Assembly (NCBI GenBank): GCA_030596225.1
Contig: JAUVKO010000082.1
Span: 1-8,428, forward strand
DNA length: 8,428 nucleotides
Direction of reading: 5' to 3'
Source: Fidelibacterota bacterium
Lineage (GTDB): Bacteria; Fidelibacterota; UBA8477; JABMPR01
The notes under the pieces were generated by a model, which worked only from the letters and a program-made list of their open reading frames with translations, was not told where the DNA came from and ran no database searches. This document shows positions 1 through 7,095 of this stretch, in pieces. Position 1 is the first letter of the stretch. Each line of letters opens with the position of its first letter. The translations under genes and the position numbers were made by a program.

Positions 1-498
1 AAACACTGATAAATATGGTGGAGTTTCACTTTGATATTCACCTGTAAATGTAAACTGAACCAAATTTTCTACTCTACGGGTTAATCCAAACCTCATTTTA
101 CTTAAACCCAACATAATAATGCCAATACTTACGGTTCCTGCGATGGCTACCTGAGCCAAACCCACCCCTGCTGCTAACCCAACAGCCAAAGAGAAAAAGA
201 TAAAGACAATATCCATTGGATCTTTGACAGCGGTGCGAAAACGAATGATGGACATGGCTCCCACTAGACCAAAAGCTCTCGCCAGATTATTTCCGATTAC
301 TAAAATCACCACAGAAGTGATCATTGACAATACAACCAATGCCGTTGCTATACTCCTGGAATAGCTATCACCATTATAGGTCCAGCGATACAATTGAGCG
401 ATTATTATGCCGCAGATAAAAGCGATGAATAGATTATACAATACATCCTCTATGCGGATTGAGAACACCATGAGATTCTGTAGATCTTGAAATAACAT
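1..498 (-). CDS. DUF4956 multi-pass membrane protein (3' end outside window)
   Basis: The frame is open from ATG 498 to the window edge, 166 codons with no stop. Hydrophobic segments lie at about residues 19-34 (LYNLFIAFICGIIIAQL), 50-67 (IATALVVLSMITSVVILV), and 96-126 (FIFFSLAVG, then GLAAGVGLAQVAIAG running on into SIGIIML). Between the second and third is the conserved loop NNLARAFGLVGAMSIIRFRTAVKDP (residues 70-94) with RFRTAVKDP, the signature I associate with DUF4956. The remainder begins a soluble C-terminal domain (LTRRVENLVQFTFTG). Function is not established for the family; bacterial genomes often pair it with VTC-domain proteins. By analogy with the yeast VTC complex it may be the membrane channel through which the VTC product passes, but that is inference. 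Confidence 0.82.
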   Translation of the reverse strand, partial: MLFQDLQNLMVFSIRIEDVLYNLFIAFICGIIIAQLYRWTYNGDSYSRSIATALVVLSMITSVVILVIGNNLARAFGLVGAMSIIRFRTAVKDPMDIVFIFFSLAVGLAAGVGLAQVAIAGTVSIGIIMLGLSKMRFGLTRRVENLVQFTFTGEYQSETPPYLSVF

Positions 499-506
499 CG
501 GCTAAT

Positions 507-510
507 TCCT
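507..510 (-). promoter_or_regulatory. Ribosome binding site of the DUF4956 gene
   Basis: The minus strand reads AGGA, eight bases before ATG 498-496, overlapping the TAG of the VTC gene. The overlap suggests that the two are translated together. Confidence 0.55.
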
Positions 511-1276
511 AATAGTGACTATTGGCAATTACATTATTTACGGTGCATTCATTATTGTCAGAATAATGTGCGTTTACACCCTCGATATATTTAGAGTACG
601 CCTGGCGTCGAAGGCTATAGAGCATAATAATTCGGTGAAACCACTTTGGGATAACATTTTCAGATTTGAACTCCAGAATCAGATCCTGCCTGAGAAAGGT
701 CAACAAACCATCATCTGTAAAGAGATTTTCCATGCGGGGAAACATTTTAGAGCGAATATTCATATCAAATGTGACCCGATCGGAATGATTGAATTTTCCA
801 ATATAGGCTTCACGAGTATAGGTCACCAAATTCACAGGTGTTAATGATTTCCGATTCAAGTGGAATAGAAATTTACTGGCATTCTTTCTAGACTTTGGAA
901 AATCTCTACGCTGTGGAAAGAATTGATCTAATTTTCCTTTCCTGAGAAAGGAAGGCACATCAATATACTGGATAGGTGCTCTATCCTTAGAAATAAACAT
1001 ATTATACTTCCGTTTGATTTCCAGGAAAACTTCACTATCTGGCAATTGCTGATTGTAACCACGGATCCGAATTTTTTTTCGTTCCTGTAAACCAGCCAAT
1101 TTTTCCTGATAATCATTCAATCCAAAAGTATCAAAATAGATAGATCGAACCTCATAACTATTCGACCTCCTTAAGGCATTATGATTGTCAGGAATCACAT
1201 AGGGTGAAATTGATTGTCGCAACAGTGGTAGCATCGCCAAAGGAACCACATATTTATACTCCTGACGACCGCCCAT
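509..1276 (-). CDS. VTC-domain polyphosphate-polymerase-like protein
   Basis: 255 residues with no signal peptide or membrane segment, so presumably cytosolic. The family marks are in order: EYKY with Lys8, RSIYFDT at 44-50, a basic strand KKIRIRGY with Arg70 and Arg72, FLEIKRK with Glu86, Lys88 and Lys90, TREAYIG with Arg155, RVTFDMNI with Arg167 and Asp171, LEFKSE with Glu202 and Lys204, and SKYIEG with Lys229. These are the kinds of basic and acidic residues that line the tunnel of the yeast Vtc4 catalytic domain, which polymerises ATP gamma-phosphate into polyphosphate. None of the expected positions looks lost. Bacterial VTC proteins are often encoded beside DUF4956, as here. The start is fixed by EYKY lying near the N-terminus; the Shine-Dalgarno (GGAG, 12 bases away) is poor. 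The actual product is not proven to be polyphosphate. It ends in TAG, which overlaps the next gene's ribosome binding site. Confidence 0.85.
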   Translation of the reverse strand: MGGRQEYKYVVPLAMLPLLRQSISPYVIPDNHNALRRSNSYEVRSIYFDTFGLNDYQEKLAGLQERKKIRIRGYNQQLPDSEVFLEIKRKYNMFISKDRAPIQYIDVPSFLRKGKLDQFFPQRRDFPKSRKNASKFLFHLNRKSLTPVNLVTYTREAYIGKFNHSDRVTFDMNIRSKMFPRMENLFTDDGLLTFLRQDLILEFKSENVIPKWFHRIIMLYSLRRQAYSKYIEGVNAHYSDNNECTVNNVIANSHY

Positions 1277-1279
1277 GAT

Positions 1280-2344
1280 CTATCTGTTCTCCATCCAATC
1301 ATAAATCTTTTCAAGACCCGTCCTTGATACCATTTTTAAAGAAATATCAAGCGTTTGCCCTCTTCGAAACAAACCGGTCAGGTTAGGTATAATAGCTCGA
1401 TAAATGGAAATATTCACATCTCCCAATGGAAAATATTGATCCACTTGACTCAAGTTATCAAGATTTATTGGGTAGCTTTCACCACCCGATTGAATAGAGA
1501 CCTCCTGGATTACATCTAACGAAGATAATTGCTGGATACTAACGAGTGTAAAAATCACCAGAGTATCCGTATTGGCTACAGATAGTAGCGTATCCTGATT
1601 TGTAGGATAAAAAAGATTTCCATCTATGGGGGATGTAAAAATCAGATTATTGATCAGATCCTCTAAAAGAGTGAGCTGCAAACTATTTTCATCGATCTGT
1701 GCCTGAATGATCTCCAATTTGCTAGACTGCGCTCCGCTCATTGCCGACCCAAGATCCGCTTCATCTATGGAAACTCTAATGGCATCCAGGCGTTCCCGTC
1801 GTGCTTCAAGATCATACTCTTGCTGGGAGATTATTCCACGACTCAAAAGGTCTTCCGTACGTTTTAATACTTTGACTTGTTCAGCATGCCGAGTTTTGGA
1901 ATACTCTAAACGTTGCCTTGATCCCTCGATCTCGGTCTCGCGATCACCCGACCTCAAGAATTCCAGAGAAGCCCGCAATTCTTGAATATTTCCTTTTAAA
2001 GCAATCACTTGTTGATCGAGAGATGATACATGCAAATGACTCAGTGTATCGCCTGTCTGTATATGTTTTCCATCCAGGGCAGTCGGGTCAACTTCGTAGG
2101 AACACTGCGCTCCCCTTTCGGGAGTAAAATAGACTAAAATTTGCCTTTGATTACTATTGTGATTGATGAGTAGACTTTCAATTGCCCCGCCCCCCTGATC
2201 AATCAGCATCCACTCCGTTACAGGAAGTGCTCGACCTTTGATATTCAAGTTCTCGGACAATGGCAAGAACATGAATAGGAGGATCGCAATAATTGAAATT
2301 GCAAGGAATAGTTTAATCTCCCAACTTGATATTTTCGGATTCAA
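1280..2344 (-). CDS. HlyD/RND-type membrane fusion (periplasmic adaptor) protein
   Basis: 354 residues from a TTG start. It has one N-terminal membrane helix (about 11-29) with a short cytosolic tail, then a first half-barrel/lipoyl region (about 34-107). A long charged coiled-coil hairpin spans about 108-232; its second half carries LLSRGIISQQEYDLEARR, the usual L-x-x-G-x-I-S-x-x-E-x-D turn of this family. The lipoyl return follows with IFTSPIDGNLFYP at about 235-247 and a beta-barrel to the C-terminus. Such proteins sit in the inner membrane, span the periplasm and link a pump or synthase to an outer-membrane channel. No ABC or RND pump and no TolC-like channel is present in the window, so its partner is unknown; the adjacent VTC and DUF4956 genes are candidates by position. 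It ends in TAG, three bases before the VTC start and in the same frame, but the two are clearly distinct families. Confidence 0.85.
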   Translation of the reverse strand: MNPKISSWEIKLFLAISIIAILLFMFLPLSENLNIKGRALPVTEWMLIDQGGGAIESLLINHNSNQRQILVYFTPERGAQCSYEVDPTALDGKHIQTGDTLSHLHVSSLDQQVIALKGNIQELRASLEFLRSGDRETEIEGSRQRLEYSKTRHAEQVKVLKRTEDLLSRGIISQQEYDLEARRERLDAIRVSIDEADLGSAMSGAQSSKLEIIQAQIDENSLQLTLLEDLINNLIFTSPIDGNLFYPTNQDTLLSVANTDTLVIFTLVSIQQLSSLDVIQEVSIQSGGESYPINLDNLSQVDQYFPLGDVNISIYRAIIPNLTGLFRRGQTLDISLKMVSRTGLEKIYDWMENR

Positions 2345-2351
2345 TCGTTCA

Positions 2352-2357
2352 TCCTTT
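2352..2357 (-). promoter_or_regulatory. Ribosome binding site fixing a TTG start for the membrane fusion protein
   Basis: The minus strand reads AAAGGA, seven bases before TTG 2344-2342. A nearer ATG (2351-2349) is in another frame and hits TGA after two codons. The correct frame has no ATG or GTG between here and the end of the GH5 gene, so TTG is the best start. Confidence 0.7.
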
Positions 2358-2379
2358 CGAGAATATTCATAATAATCAT

Positions 2380-4344
2380 TCAGGGTAGATAAAGCATCTT
2401 TCTGACTTGTTGTTCATCACCGGATAGTCCTCTATATAAATACACCCCAGCTACAACAGGAAACCCCTCCTCAGTATGACCATCCCAATAAAGGTCATAA
2501 CCGGCTGAATCATTTGGAATTATGAACGTTTTCAGTATTTGTCCTTTTATATCAATAATTTCAATTGTGAGTTGGTCAATGGATTGAAACTCAAGGGGAA
2601 TTGTGGTCCCACCATTGAATGGATTAGGGTAATTTTGACCCAGTTTAAACCAATTTGGAAAGAGGTGGGTCGTTTGTGCTGAATCTAGAGTAAATTCCAT
2701 CCTCCTGAGATTAAACCCCGCTTGAACAATCTTCAACTTCAGCACATGTTCTCCAGCACCGATAACCAGATCCTCAAGAATAATCTGCTCCCAAGTCTGC
2801 CAACTACCGGTTACAGGTGTTTCAGCTATGGCCGCTAAAGGTACTTCATCCAGGCAAAAGTTAATCGAACCAGTATACTGCGTACTCGCTAACTCAATGC
2901 TGAGATCATACATTCCTGCATAATCTGCACTGAACGTATATTTCATCCATTCACCAGACTCTGTCCAGCCAACATTAGGGATACCAGTCTCATCTTCCTC
3001 AATATCAACCCCATCATTTCGATATTGATAGCCACGGTTCCAGGGCAAATCACCTTCCCAATAGTATTTTTCCCAGTCAGCATCCAGATAAGCCACCCCT
3101 TGACCACCTAGATCATAGTCAGCTGCATATATTTTTCCAGGGATAGTCAGTTGCTTTAGCGGTTTGTGAGTGGTTCCGAACTCTGGATCGAACAATGCAG
3201 GAATGATTCCTGGTCGATAGACACAATTCTTGGTTTGAAGATTGTCAGTAAGTGACATCAAGACGGTAGTGGCAAATTCTATTGTGGGTTTTGAGGCATT
3301 GCCATCCCAATACTCAATTAATTCCTGAAACCCTGGAGGCATTGACGCAGAATATGGACTGGTTACTGTTTCCACCTTTTTATGAGTCCACCAGCACCAA
3401 CCGATATCATGCTCTTCAAATAGTTTTACTGCGTCATAAAACCAGGTATTAGAATTCTCTCCAGATTCACTCATCCATAAAGGGACATTAAATGTGCCAC
3501 GTATGTTCAGGTAGTCTTGTATCGATCCCTGATTATTAGCACTCCAGTATTTATGAAAATTATAAGCCATGTTCACATCAAAGGGAGGTGTTAAATCTGA
3601 GAAGTCTGTAGCATACCAATTACCCTCAATAAATATTATGTGATTGTTATCCACTGTTCTAATCACTTTACGGATATCATAGTACAGAGAACGCAGGTCC
3701 TGACTGGTGATACCTTGTGGCAACACGGGTTCATTCAATAGATCGTAGCCACCGATCCATGGCTCATGAGCATATCTGCTTGCGATACCTTCCCATATTT
3801 CGATCGTATGCACTTTATTTGAATCAGCCAACCAGAGTCTGGCTGTCCCATCACTATCACTTATATTTCCATGATTCTGGCCACCTGGAGCACAGTGCAT
3901 ATCCAATACTAAATGCATTTGGGCTTCCTTGCACCAAGATAACAGTGAGTCTGTAACGGTAAATCCCCACTCATCCCAGACGCCACGGCTGGGTGAGAAC
4001 ATCTTGTAATGAAAGGGCATTCTGATATGATCAAATCCCCAGGAAGCGAGCTGCAAGATATCTTCACGGGTAACATAATATTCATGGTACTTGCTGTAAA
4101 ACTCATCTGCGATTGTCTCTCCAACTACATCAACAATCTGCCGTCTAATTGTTGTGGGAGAACCAAAACCAGGTGTGTGCAACATATACCCTTCCGGTAC
4201 CAGCCAGCCACCTAAGCCCATTCCACGCTTTAAAACCGAATTCCCGTCTGCATCAACAATCATTTGACCAGCAGCATGGACGAATGGATACACTGAGGAT
4301 GCTAAAAGAATGAATAACAACACAATATAGACTTGCTTCCCCAT
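2380..4344 (-). CDS. Secreted GH5 glucanase (exo-beta-1,3-glucanase-like) with CBM6 and T9SS sorting tail
   Basis: 654 residues. The signal peptide is about residues 1-25 (ends FVHAAG). Residues 35-345 are the GH5 barrel: RGMGLGGWLVPEG at 40-52, HIRMP with Arg108, LDMHCAPGGQNH with His150, LLNEP with acid/base Glu205, YNFHKYW with His264, WMSESGEN with nucleophile Glu293, and GWCWWTHK. The LGGWLV and APGGQN elements resemble exo-beta-1,3-glucanases of GH5 subfamily 9 more than endo-cellulases, so a laminarin-type or mixed beta-glucan substrate is likely; exact specificity is inferred. Residues 402-552 fit CBM6 (IPGKIYAADYD, YRNDGVDIE, WTESGEWMKYTF, GEHVLKLKI). Residues 568-654 are a T9SS sorting domain (GQNYPNPFNGGT to VRKMLYLP). 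All catalytic residues expected of the family are present. Start ATG 4344 has only a weak AAGAAA upstream, but the signal peptide supports it. It ends in TGA, 35 bases before the next start. Confidence 0.9.
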   Translation of the reverse strand: MGKQVYIVLLFILLASSVYPFVHAAGQMIVDADGNSVLKRGMGLGGWLVPEGYMLHTPGFGSPTTIRRQIVDVVGETIADEFYSKYHEYYVTREDILQLASWGFDHIRMPFHYKMFSPSRGVWDEWGFTVTDSLLSWCKEAQMHLVLDMHCAPGGQNHGNISDSDGTARLWLADSNKVHTIEIWEGIASRYAHEPWIGGYDLLNEPVLPQGITSQDLRSLYYDIRKVIRTVDNNHIIFIEGNWYATDFSDLTPPFDVNMAYNFHKYWSANNQGSIQDYLNIRGTFNVPLWMSESGENSNTWFYDAVKLFEEHDIGWCWWTHKKVETVTSPYSASMPPGFQELIEYWDGNASKPTIEFATTVLMSLTDNLQTKNCVYRPGIIPALFDPEFGTTHKPLKQLTIPGKIYAADYDLGGQGVAYLDADWEKYYWEGDLPWNRGYQYRNDGVDIEEDETGIPNVGWTESGEWMKYTFSADYAGMYDLSIELASTQYTGSINFCLDEVPLAAIAETPVTGSWQTWEQIILEDLVIGAGEHVLKLKIVQAGFNLRRMEFTLDSAQTTHLFPNWFKLGQNYPNPFNGGTTIPLEFQSIDQLTIEIIDIKGQILKTFIIPNDSAGYDLYWDGHTEEGFPVVAGVYLYRGLSGDEQQVRKMLYLP

Positions 4345-4370
4345 CGGATAAATTTCTTATAACCACGACC

Positions 4371-4394
4371 TCATTTTAATAAGGTAATTTTCTA
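4371..4394 (-). other. In-frame TAG followed by the conserved T9SS tail KITLLK
   Basis: On the minus strand the codons are TAG, then six sense codons for K I T L L K, then TGA. The preceding residues are GQVS. T9SS sorting domains commonly end in a basic residue followed by KI or KM, hydrophobic residues and a final Lys; the GH16 protein upstream ends RKILLLK. The TAG therefore occupies the place where Arg, Lys or Gln would be expected, and the true ancestral end is 4371. Confidence 0.75.
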
Positions 4395-4667
4395 GCTGAC
4401 CTGACCTAGCTGGGACCTGACATGAAGAACATAGACCCCACTTGAAAGAGCTTCACCATTTTCGTTACAACCATTCCACCTAAGCATGTGTGGTCCTTGC
4501 CCAGCTAAGTTTCTTTGATTGGAACTTTGTTTCTTTCCTGATGTGTCATAAATATTAAGCGTTAAATCGCCAGATACAGGATTCAATAATTGAATATTTA
4601 TATTAGCATTGAATGGGTTGGGCCAAGTAGGATAAAGCTGAATAAGTAGATTGATAAATTTTAACAT
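4392..4667 (-). CDS. Orphan T9SS C-terminal sorting domain (gene fragment or readthrough extension)
   Basis: 91 residues, almost nothing but a sorting domain: PTWPNPFNANINI at residues 13-25, LTLNIYDTSGK at 35-45, MLRWNGCNENGEALSSGVYVLHV at 61-83. There is no signal peptide and no cargo domain, so on its own it has no way into the periplasm. It lies in the same frame as the GH16 gene, 15 bases after that gene's TAG; the nearest AGGA overlaps that TAG and sits 13 bases from ATG 4667, a poor spacing. It ends at TAG 4392, but the frame then reads KITLLK before a TGA at 4371, which is the usual end of this domain. It may be the remnant of a lost cargo gene, or a second tail added to GH16 by readthrough. 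Its expression as a separate protein is doubtful; its identity as a sorting domain is clear. Confidence 0.6.
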   Translation of the reverse strand: MLKFINLLIQLYPTWPNPFNANINIQLLNPVSGDLTLNIYDTSGKKQSSNQRNLAGQGPHMLRWNGCNENGEALSSGVYVLHVRSQLGQVS

Positions 4668-4682
4668 ACTATTTAAGATTTC

Positions 4683-6497
4683 CTATTTTAAGAGTAATAT
4701 TTTCCGACTCTTTATAAATTTTGATGTTTGCATCTTTACGACATAAACACCACTGGAGAGCTTATCTCCCTGGAGTGTAAACCGATAACGACCTGCAGCA
4801 TAGTCCCCTGAAATAAGGTTTTTCAGCTCGGAACCTCTTAGATCAAACAGGCTGATATCTACCCAGGCAGATTCTGGAAGGCTGAAGCTGAATTGGGTCT
4901 GTGCATTGAATGGATTTGGGAAGGACCGATCCAGGCTATACTTGCACGGTATCACCACACTCTCTACCCCTACCCAGAAATCACCATTTATTTCTATGGC
5001 ATTGAGAAAAGGTCCTGCATATACATAGGTTCTTCCATAAATTAGGGCTGAAGCCAGAATATCCAATGAGCCATCATTAATTTCCAAACCTAAAACTGAA
5101 ACGGTATAAACACCTGTATTCCCAACTTCCTTATAAACATCCAACTCGTTGATGATCAGAGAATCTTCCATATAGAGCTGGAATACGCGGTCACCTGCTT
5201 TATCATAGAAATGTTCTGCAAAATGTAATTTTATATCAAATATTCCTGGTGATAAACGGACGTGATATCGTGAAAATCGATTGAGGGAAGTTGCCATGAC
5301 ACTATCTAAATCAGTGCCAGTCAGGTCAGGATAATCTGCTGCAGTTTGGTAGTTTCCTCCTTCGTGCCCATATTCAACAGTTGATGACCATCGTTGATCG
5401 GGTAAAAAGCCCTGAGCACCACCACCTGCACAATCGATATTAATGGGTAGGTTTATGGGCTTGGGCATACTGATTGAAGCGTAACTTCCCATCTGCGTGT
5501 TGGCCGGCGCTGCCTGATCCTTAAGTCCCAACGCAAAAACAGAGGCAGAACCTGAGAGGTCTATCTGATCAACATGCAGGCTAACTGTGCATTGATCCGG
5601 ATGAAGATTAGCGGATTCGATGCTTGATCCCGGGATGTTATATGTTGTTGCTGAACTGGCCGTAATTGAATCTACGACTTCGCTGAACCTGACGACCACT
5701 GAATCTCCACGAAAAGCGCGTGCCCACAGGATATGGGGAGGTTGATCATCCAGAAACCCCTGTTTGTCCGGCAGTGTCAGACATAAGATCATAAATCCAT
5801 CTTTATAGACGATATTTTCTGGTACCAATAAGGCATTATTCCCATTCCAGGTATGCGTTCCCATTCCCCAGCGATCAGGATCATATGCATCAAAATCATC
5901 CTTCCACACCGGTGAAAAATTCAGGTCGCTCCCTGTGGACCCGCTTCCTGGCGTATATTCAGCATAGGAAACCCAGTCGTAATATGAAAATTTAGGTAAA
6001 GCTCTATCGTCAATGATCCCGACCCAGTCTTCATAAACAGGTGTCCAGGTATTCATCATGAGCTTTCCGGATTCAGTCAGGCCAGCAATATGAGCACCTG
6101 TTTGGCGGTATACTTCTCTACCATCAATAAACCACGCGACGTAATCCGGAGTCCATTCAATGGCATAATCATGAAATTCAGTATGAGGGTTAAAATCTGT
6201 TGGGTGTTGCCGGAGGTGTGATCCGTTTTCATCAATGACATTCATATCAATATTATCAGACCACCGTCCCAGAATTTCTATATCGATCTCAGCCCATGGT
6301 GTTGCCGGGGTTGAGTCATTATAGGTAAAGAAGCTGGCCAGGAGTCCTTCTCCCTGGGCAGATTTGATTCTTGCTTCAAATCGACCATATTGGTAACTTT
6401 CATGCGTTCGCAATTCTGCCCCGCGATAAGTCTGACAATGTACCCCTTCGATTCCGAGAAAGAACAAAGAGAATAAGAATAATAAAAGATACCTCAT
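4683..6497 (-). CDS. Secreted circularly permuted GH16 beta-glucanase (lichenase type) with Ig-like region, malectin domain and T9SS sorting tail
   Basis: 604 residues. The signal peptide is about residues 1-21. Residues 23-182 hold the GH16 core: GAELRTHESYQYGRFEARIK, SFFTYND, then the catalytic EIDIE motif with nucleophile Glu70, Asp72 and acid/base Glu74, then WTPDYVAWFIDG and YYDWVSYAEYTPG. The strands that begin an ordinary Bacillus lichenase instead come after the core, at about residues 192-248 (WKDDFDAYDPDRWGMG, then PENIVYKDGFMILCLTL). This is the permuted order of the Fibrobacter succinogenes 1,3-1,4-beta-glucanase, so hydrolysis of mixed-linkage beta-glucan is the best guess. Residues 252-335 look like a bacterial Ig-like domain. 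Residues 351-504 resemble malectin (NIDCAGG start, FAEHF, GPFLNAIEI), probably glucan-binding. Residues 519-604 are a T9SS sorting domain (SFPNPFN to RKILLLK), so the enzyme should be surface-attached or released. It ends with TAG exactly after LLLK. Confidence 0.9.
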   Translation of the reverse strand: MRYLLLFLFSLFFLGIEGVHCQTYRGAELRTHESYQYGRFEARIKSAQGEGLLASFFTYNDSTPATPWAEIDIEILGRWSDNIDMNVIDENGSHLRQHPTDFNPHTEFHDYAIEWTPDYVAWFIDGREVYRQTGAHIAGLTESGKLMMNTWTPVYEDWVGIIDDRALPKFSYYDWVSYAEYTPGSGSTGSDLNFSPVWKDDFDAYDPDRWGMGTHTWNGNNALLVPENIVYKDGFMILCLTLPDKQGFLDDQPPHILWARAFRGDSVVVRFSEVVDSITASSATTYNIPGSSIESANLHPDQCTVSLHVDQIDLSGSASVFALGLKDQAAPANTQMGSYASISMPKPINLPINIDCAGGGAQGFLPDQRWSSTVEYGHEGGNYQTAADYPDLTGTDLDSVMATSLNRFSRYHVRLSPGIFDIKLHFAEHFYDKAGDRVFQLYMEDSLIINELDVYKEVGNTGVYTVSVLGLEINDGSLDILASALIYGRTYVYAGPFLNAIEINGDFWVGVESVVIPCKYSLDRSFPNPFNAQTQFSFSLPESAWVDISLFDLRGSELKNLISGDYAAGRYRFTLQGDKLSSGVYVVKMQTSKFIKSRKILLLK

Positions 6498-6501
6498 GCA
6501 T

Positions 6502-7089
6502 TTACTCCTCGTTCGCTATCTGCTTTCCATAGTCTAATCGGTCATCGGTGGTCAATTGGGGGAATGATGGAACCGCAAGTAGAAAGGGGACATTCCGGTT
6601 ACTCACCATCATGGGAATCTTGCTTAATTCCAGACCCTCAACCATATCAGTATTTATGTAAATCTTGTTCGAGTAGGTGGCTTGAAGTGAATCGATATAG
6701 GGGTTAAGATAGGTTTCAATGAGAGCTATATGTCCTTTTCTCTCCAAGGAATCCTCAGAGCCCAGCCTGGATTGTAAATAGCGATTGCGCTCATGGCGAC
6801 TCACATAATGATCGCTCCAGGTTTGTGTGTATTGGACAACATTCTGTATTTGATCATAGCCCAGATCATAAGCCTTCTCTGTGAGATAATGGTCTCTCAC
6901 TAGATCAGCGATGGCATATTTAAATTGCTCAGAAAATTCTTGTGTGCTCATTTTCAATTTCCTAAAAACCAGAGGGTGTCGTTTCAGGAAGGATTCAAAT
7001 TGATCAATACTCCATTTCTGACCATCAATTTCAAATAATATTTCTTCTCCATTGACATACGGAAGGTCCTCAAGCTCTTCACTTATCAT
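6502..7089 (-). CDS. SurA-N-like helical protein, probable C-terminal half of the upstream parvulin lipoprotein
   Basis: 195 residues if started at ATG 7089. There is no signal peptide or membrane segment, although related folding factors are periplasmic. Residues 17-80 resemble a second SurA-N-type module: FEIDGQKWSIDQFESFL (IDGQKW to FLKRHPLVFR), then a helix with YAIADLVRDHYLTEKAYDLGY. The rest is mostly helical and polar, rich in Tyr, Arg and Glu, ending in ANEE. It is in exactly the same frame as the preceding lipoprotein, separated by TAG plus one His codon, and has no convincing ribosome binding site. I therefore think it is the C-terminal half of a protein of about 505 residues. The alternative is a separate cytosolic or mis-started protein. 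It ends at TAA 6502-6504; its last codons supply the GAGGAG ribosome binding site of the GH16 gene, so the two are translationally close. Confidence 0.6.
   Translation of the reverse strand: MISEELEDLPYVNGEEILFEIDGQKWSIDQFESFLKRHPLVFRKLKMSTQEFSEQFKYAIADLVRDHYLTEKAYDLGYDQIQNVVQYTQTWSDHYVSRHERNRYLQSRLGSEDSLERKGHIALIETYLNPYIDSLQATYSNKIYINTDMVEGLELSKIPMMVSNRNVPFLLAVPSFPQLTTDDRLDYGKQIANEE
6505..6510 (-). promoter_or_regulatory. Ribosome binding site of the GH16 gene
   Basis: The minus strand reads GAGGAG, seven bases before ATG 6497-6495. It is formed by the final Glu-Glu codons of the upstream gene, immediately before its TAA. It is one of the best Shine-Dalgarno matches in the window; it fixes the GH16 start and suggests translational coupling. 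Confidence 0.75.
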
Positions 7090-7095
7090 ATGCTA
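7087..7095 (-). other. In-frame TAG joining the two halves of the parvulin-like gene
   Basis: Read on the minus strand this is TAG CAT ATG: the stop of the 308-residue frame, a His codon, then the Met that would start the 195-residue frame. All three are in one frame (8019 and 7089 are both divisible by 3). No Shine-Dalgarno-like run sits within 5-12 bases of the ATG. A single base change in the TAG (to CAG, AAG or GAG, for example) would give one continuous polypeptide. Confidence 0.6.

Noticed and set aside
515..844. A 109-codon open frame on the plus strand
   Set aside because: It lies wholly antisense to the VTC gene, whose family motifs are unmistakable; its protein shows no domain pattern. 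Other plus-strand frames at 1707-1985, 1918-2127, 3717-3956, 4009-4215 and 7759-7959 are shadows for the same reason.
1277..1282. Possible in-frame fusion of the membrane fusion protein with the VTC domain through the TAG at 1280
   Set aside because: The two are in the same frame, but each side ends and begins at a natural family boundary and the proteins belong in different compartments. Three of eight junctions in frame is about what chance gives.
2361..2368. Palindrome GAATATTC upstream of the membrane fusion gene as an operator
   Set aside because: Eight bases is too short, it is AT-rich, and it sits inside an operon between closely spaced genes; expected by chance.
4345..4391. Terminator or promoter between the orphan sorting domain and GH5
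   Set aside because: The 47 bases contain no stem followed by a T-run and no clear -35/-10 pair; most of it is the tail KITLLK and an AT-rich leader.
6502..7089. Treating the 195-residue frame as a confirmed pseudogene
   Set aside because: The frame itself is intact with sensible composition, and a read error or readthrough at one TAG would restore a full protein; the evidence does not allow a firm pseudogene call.
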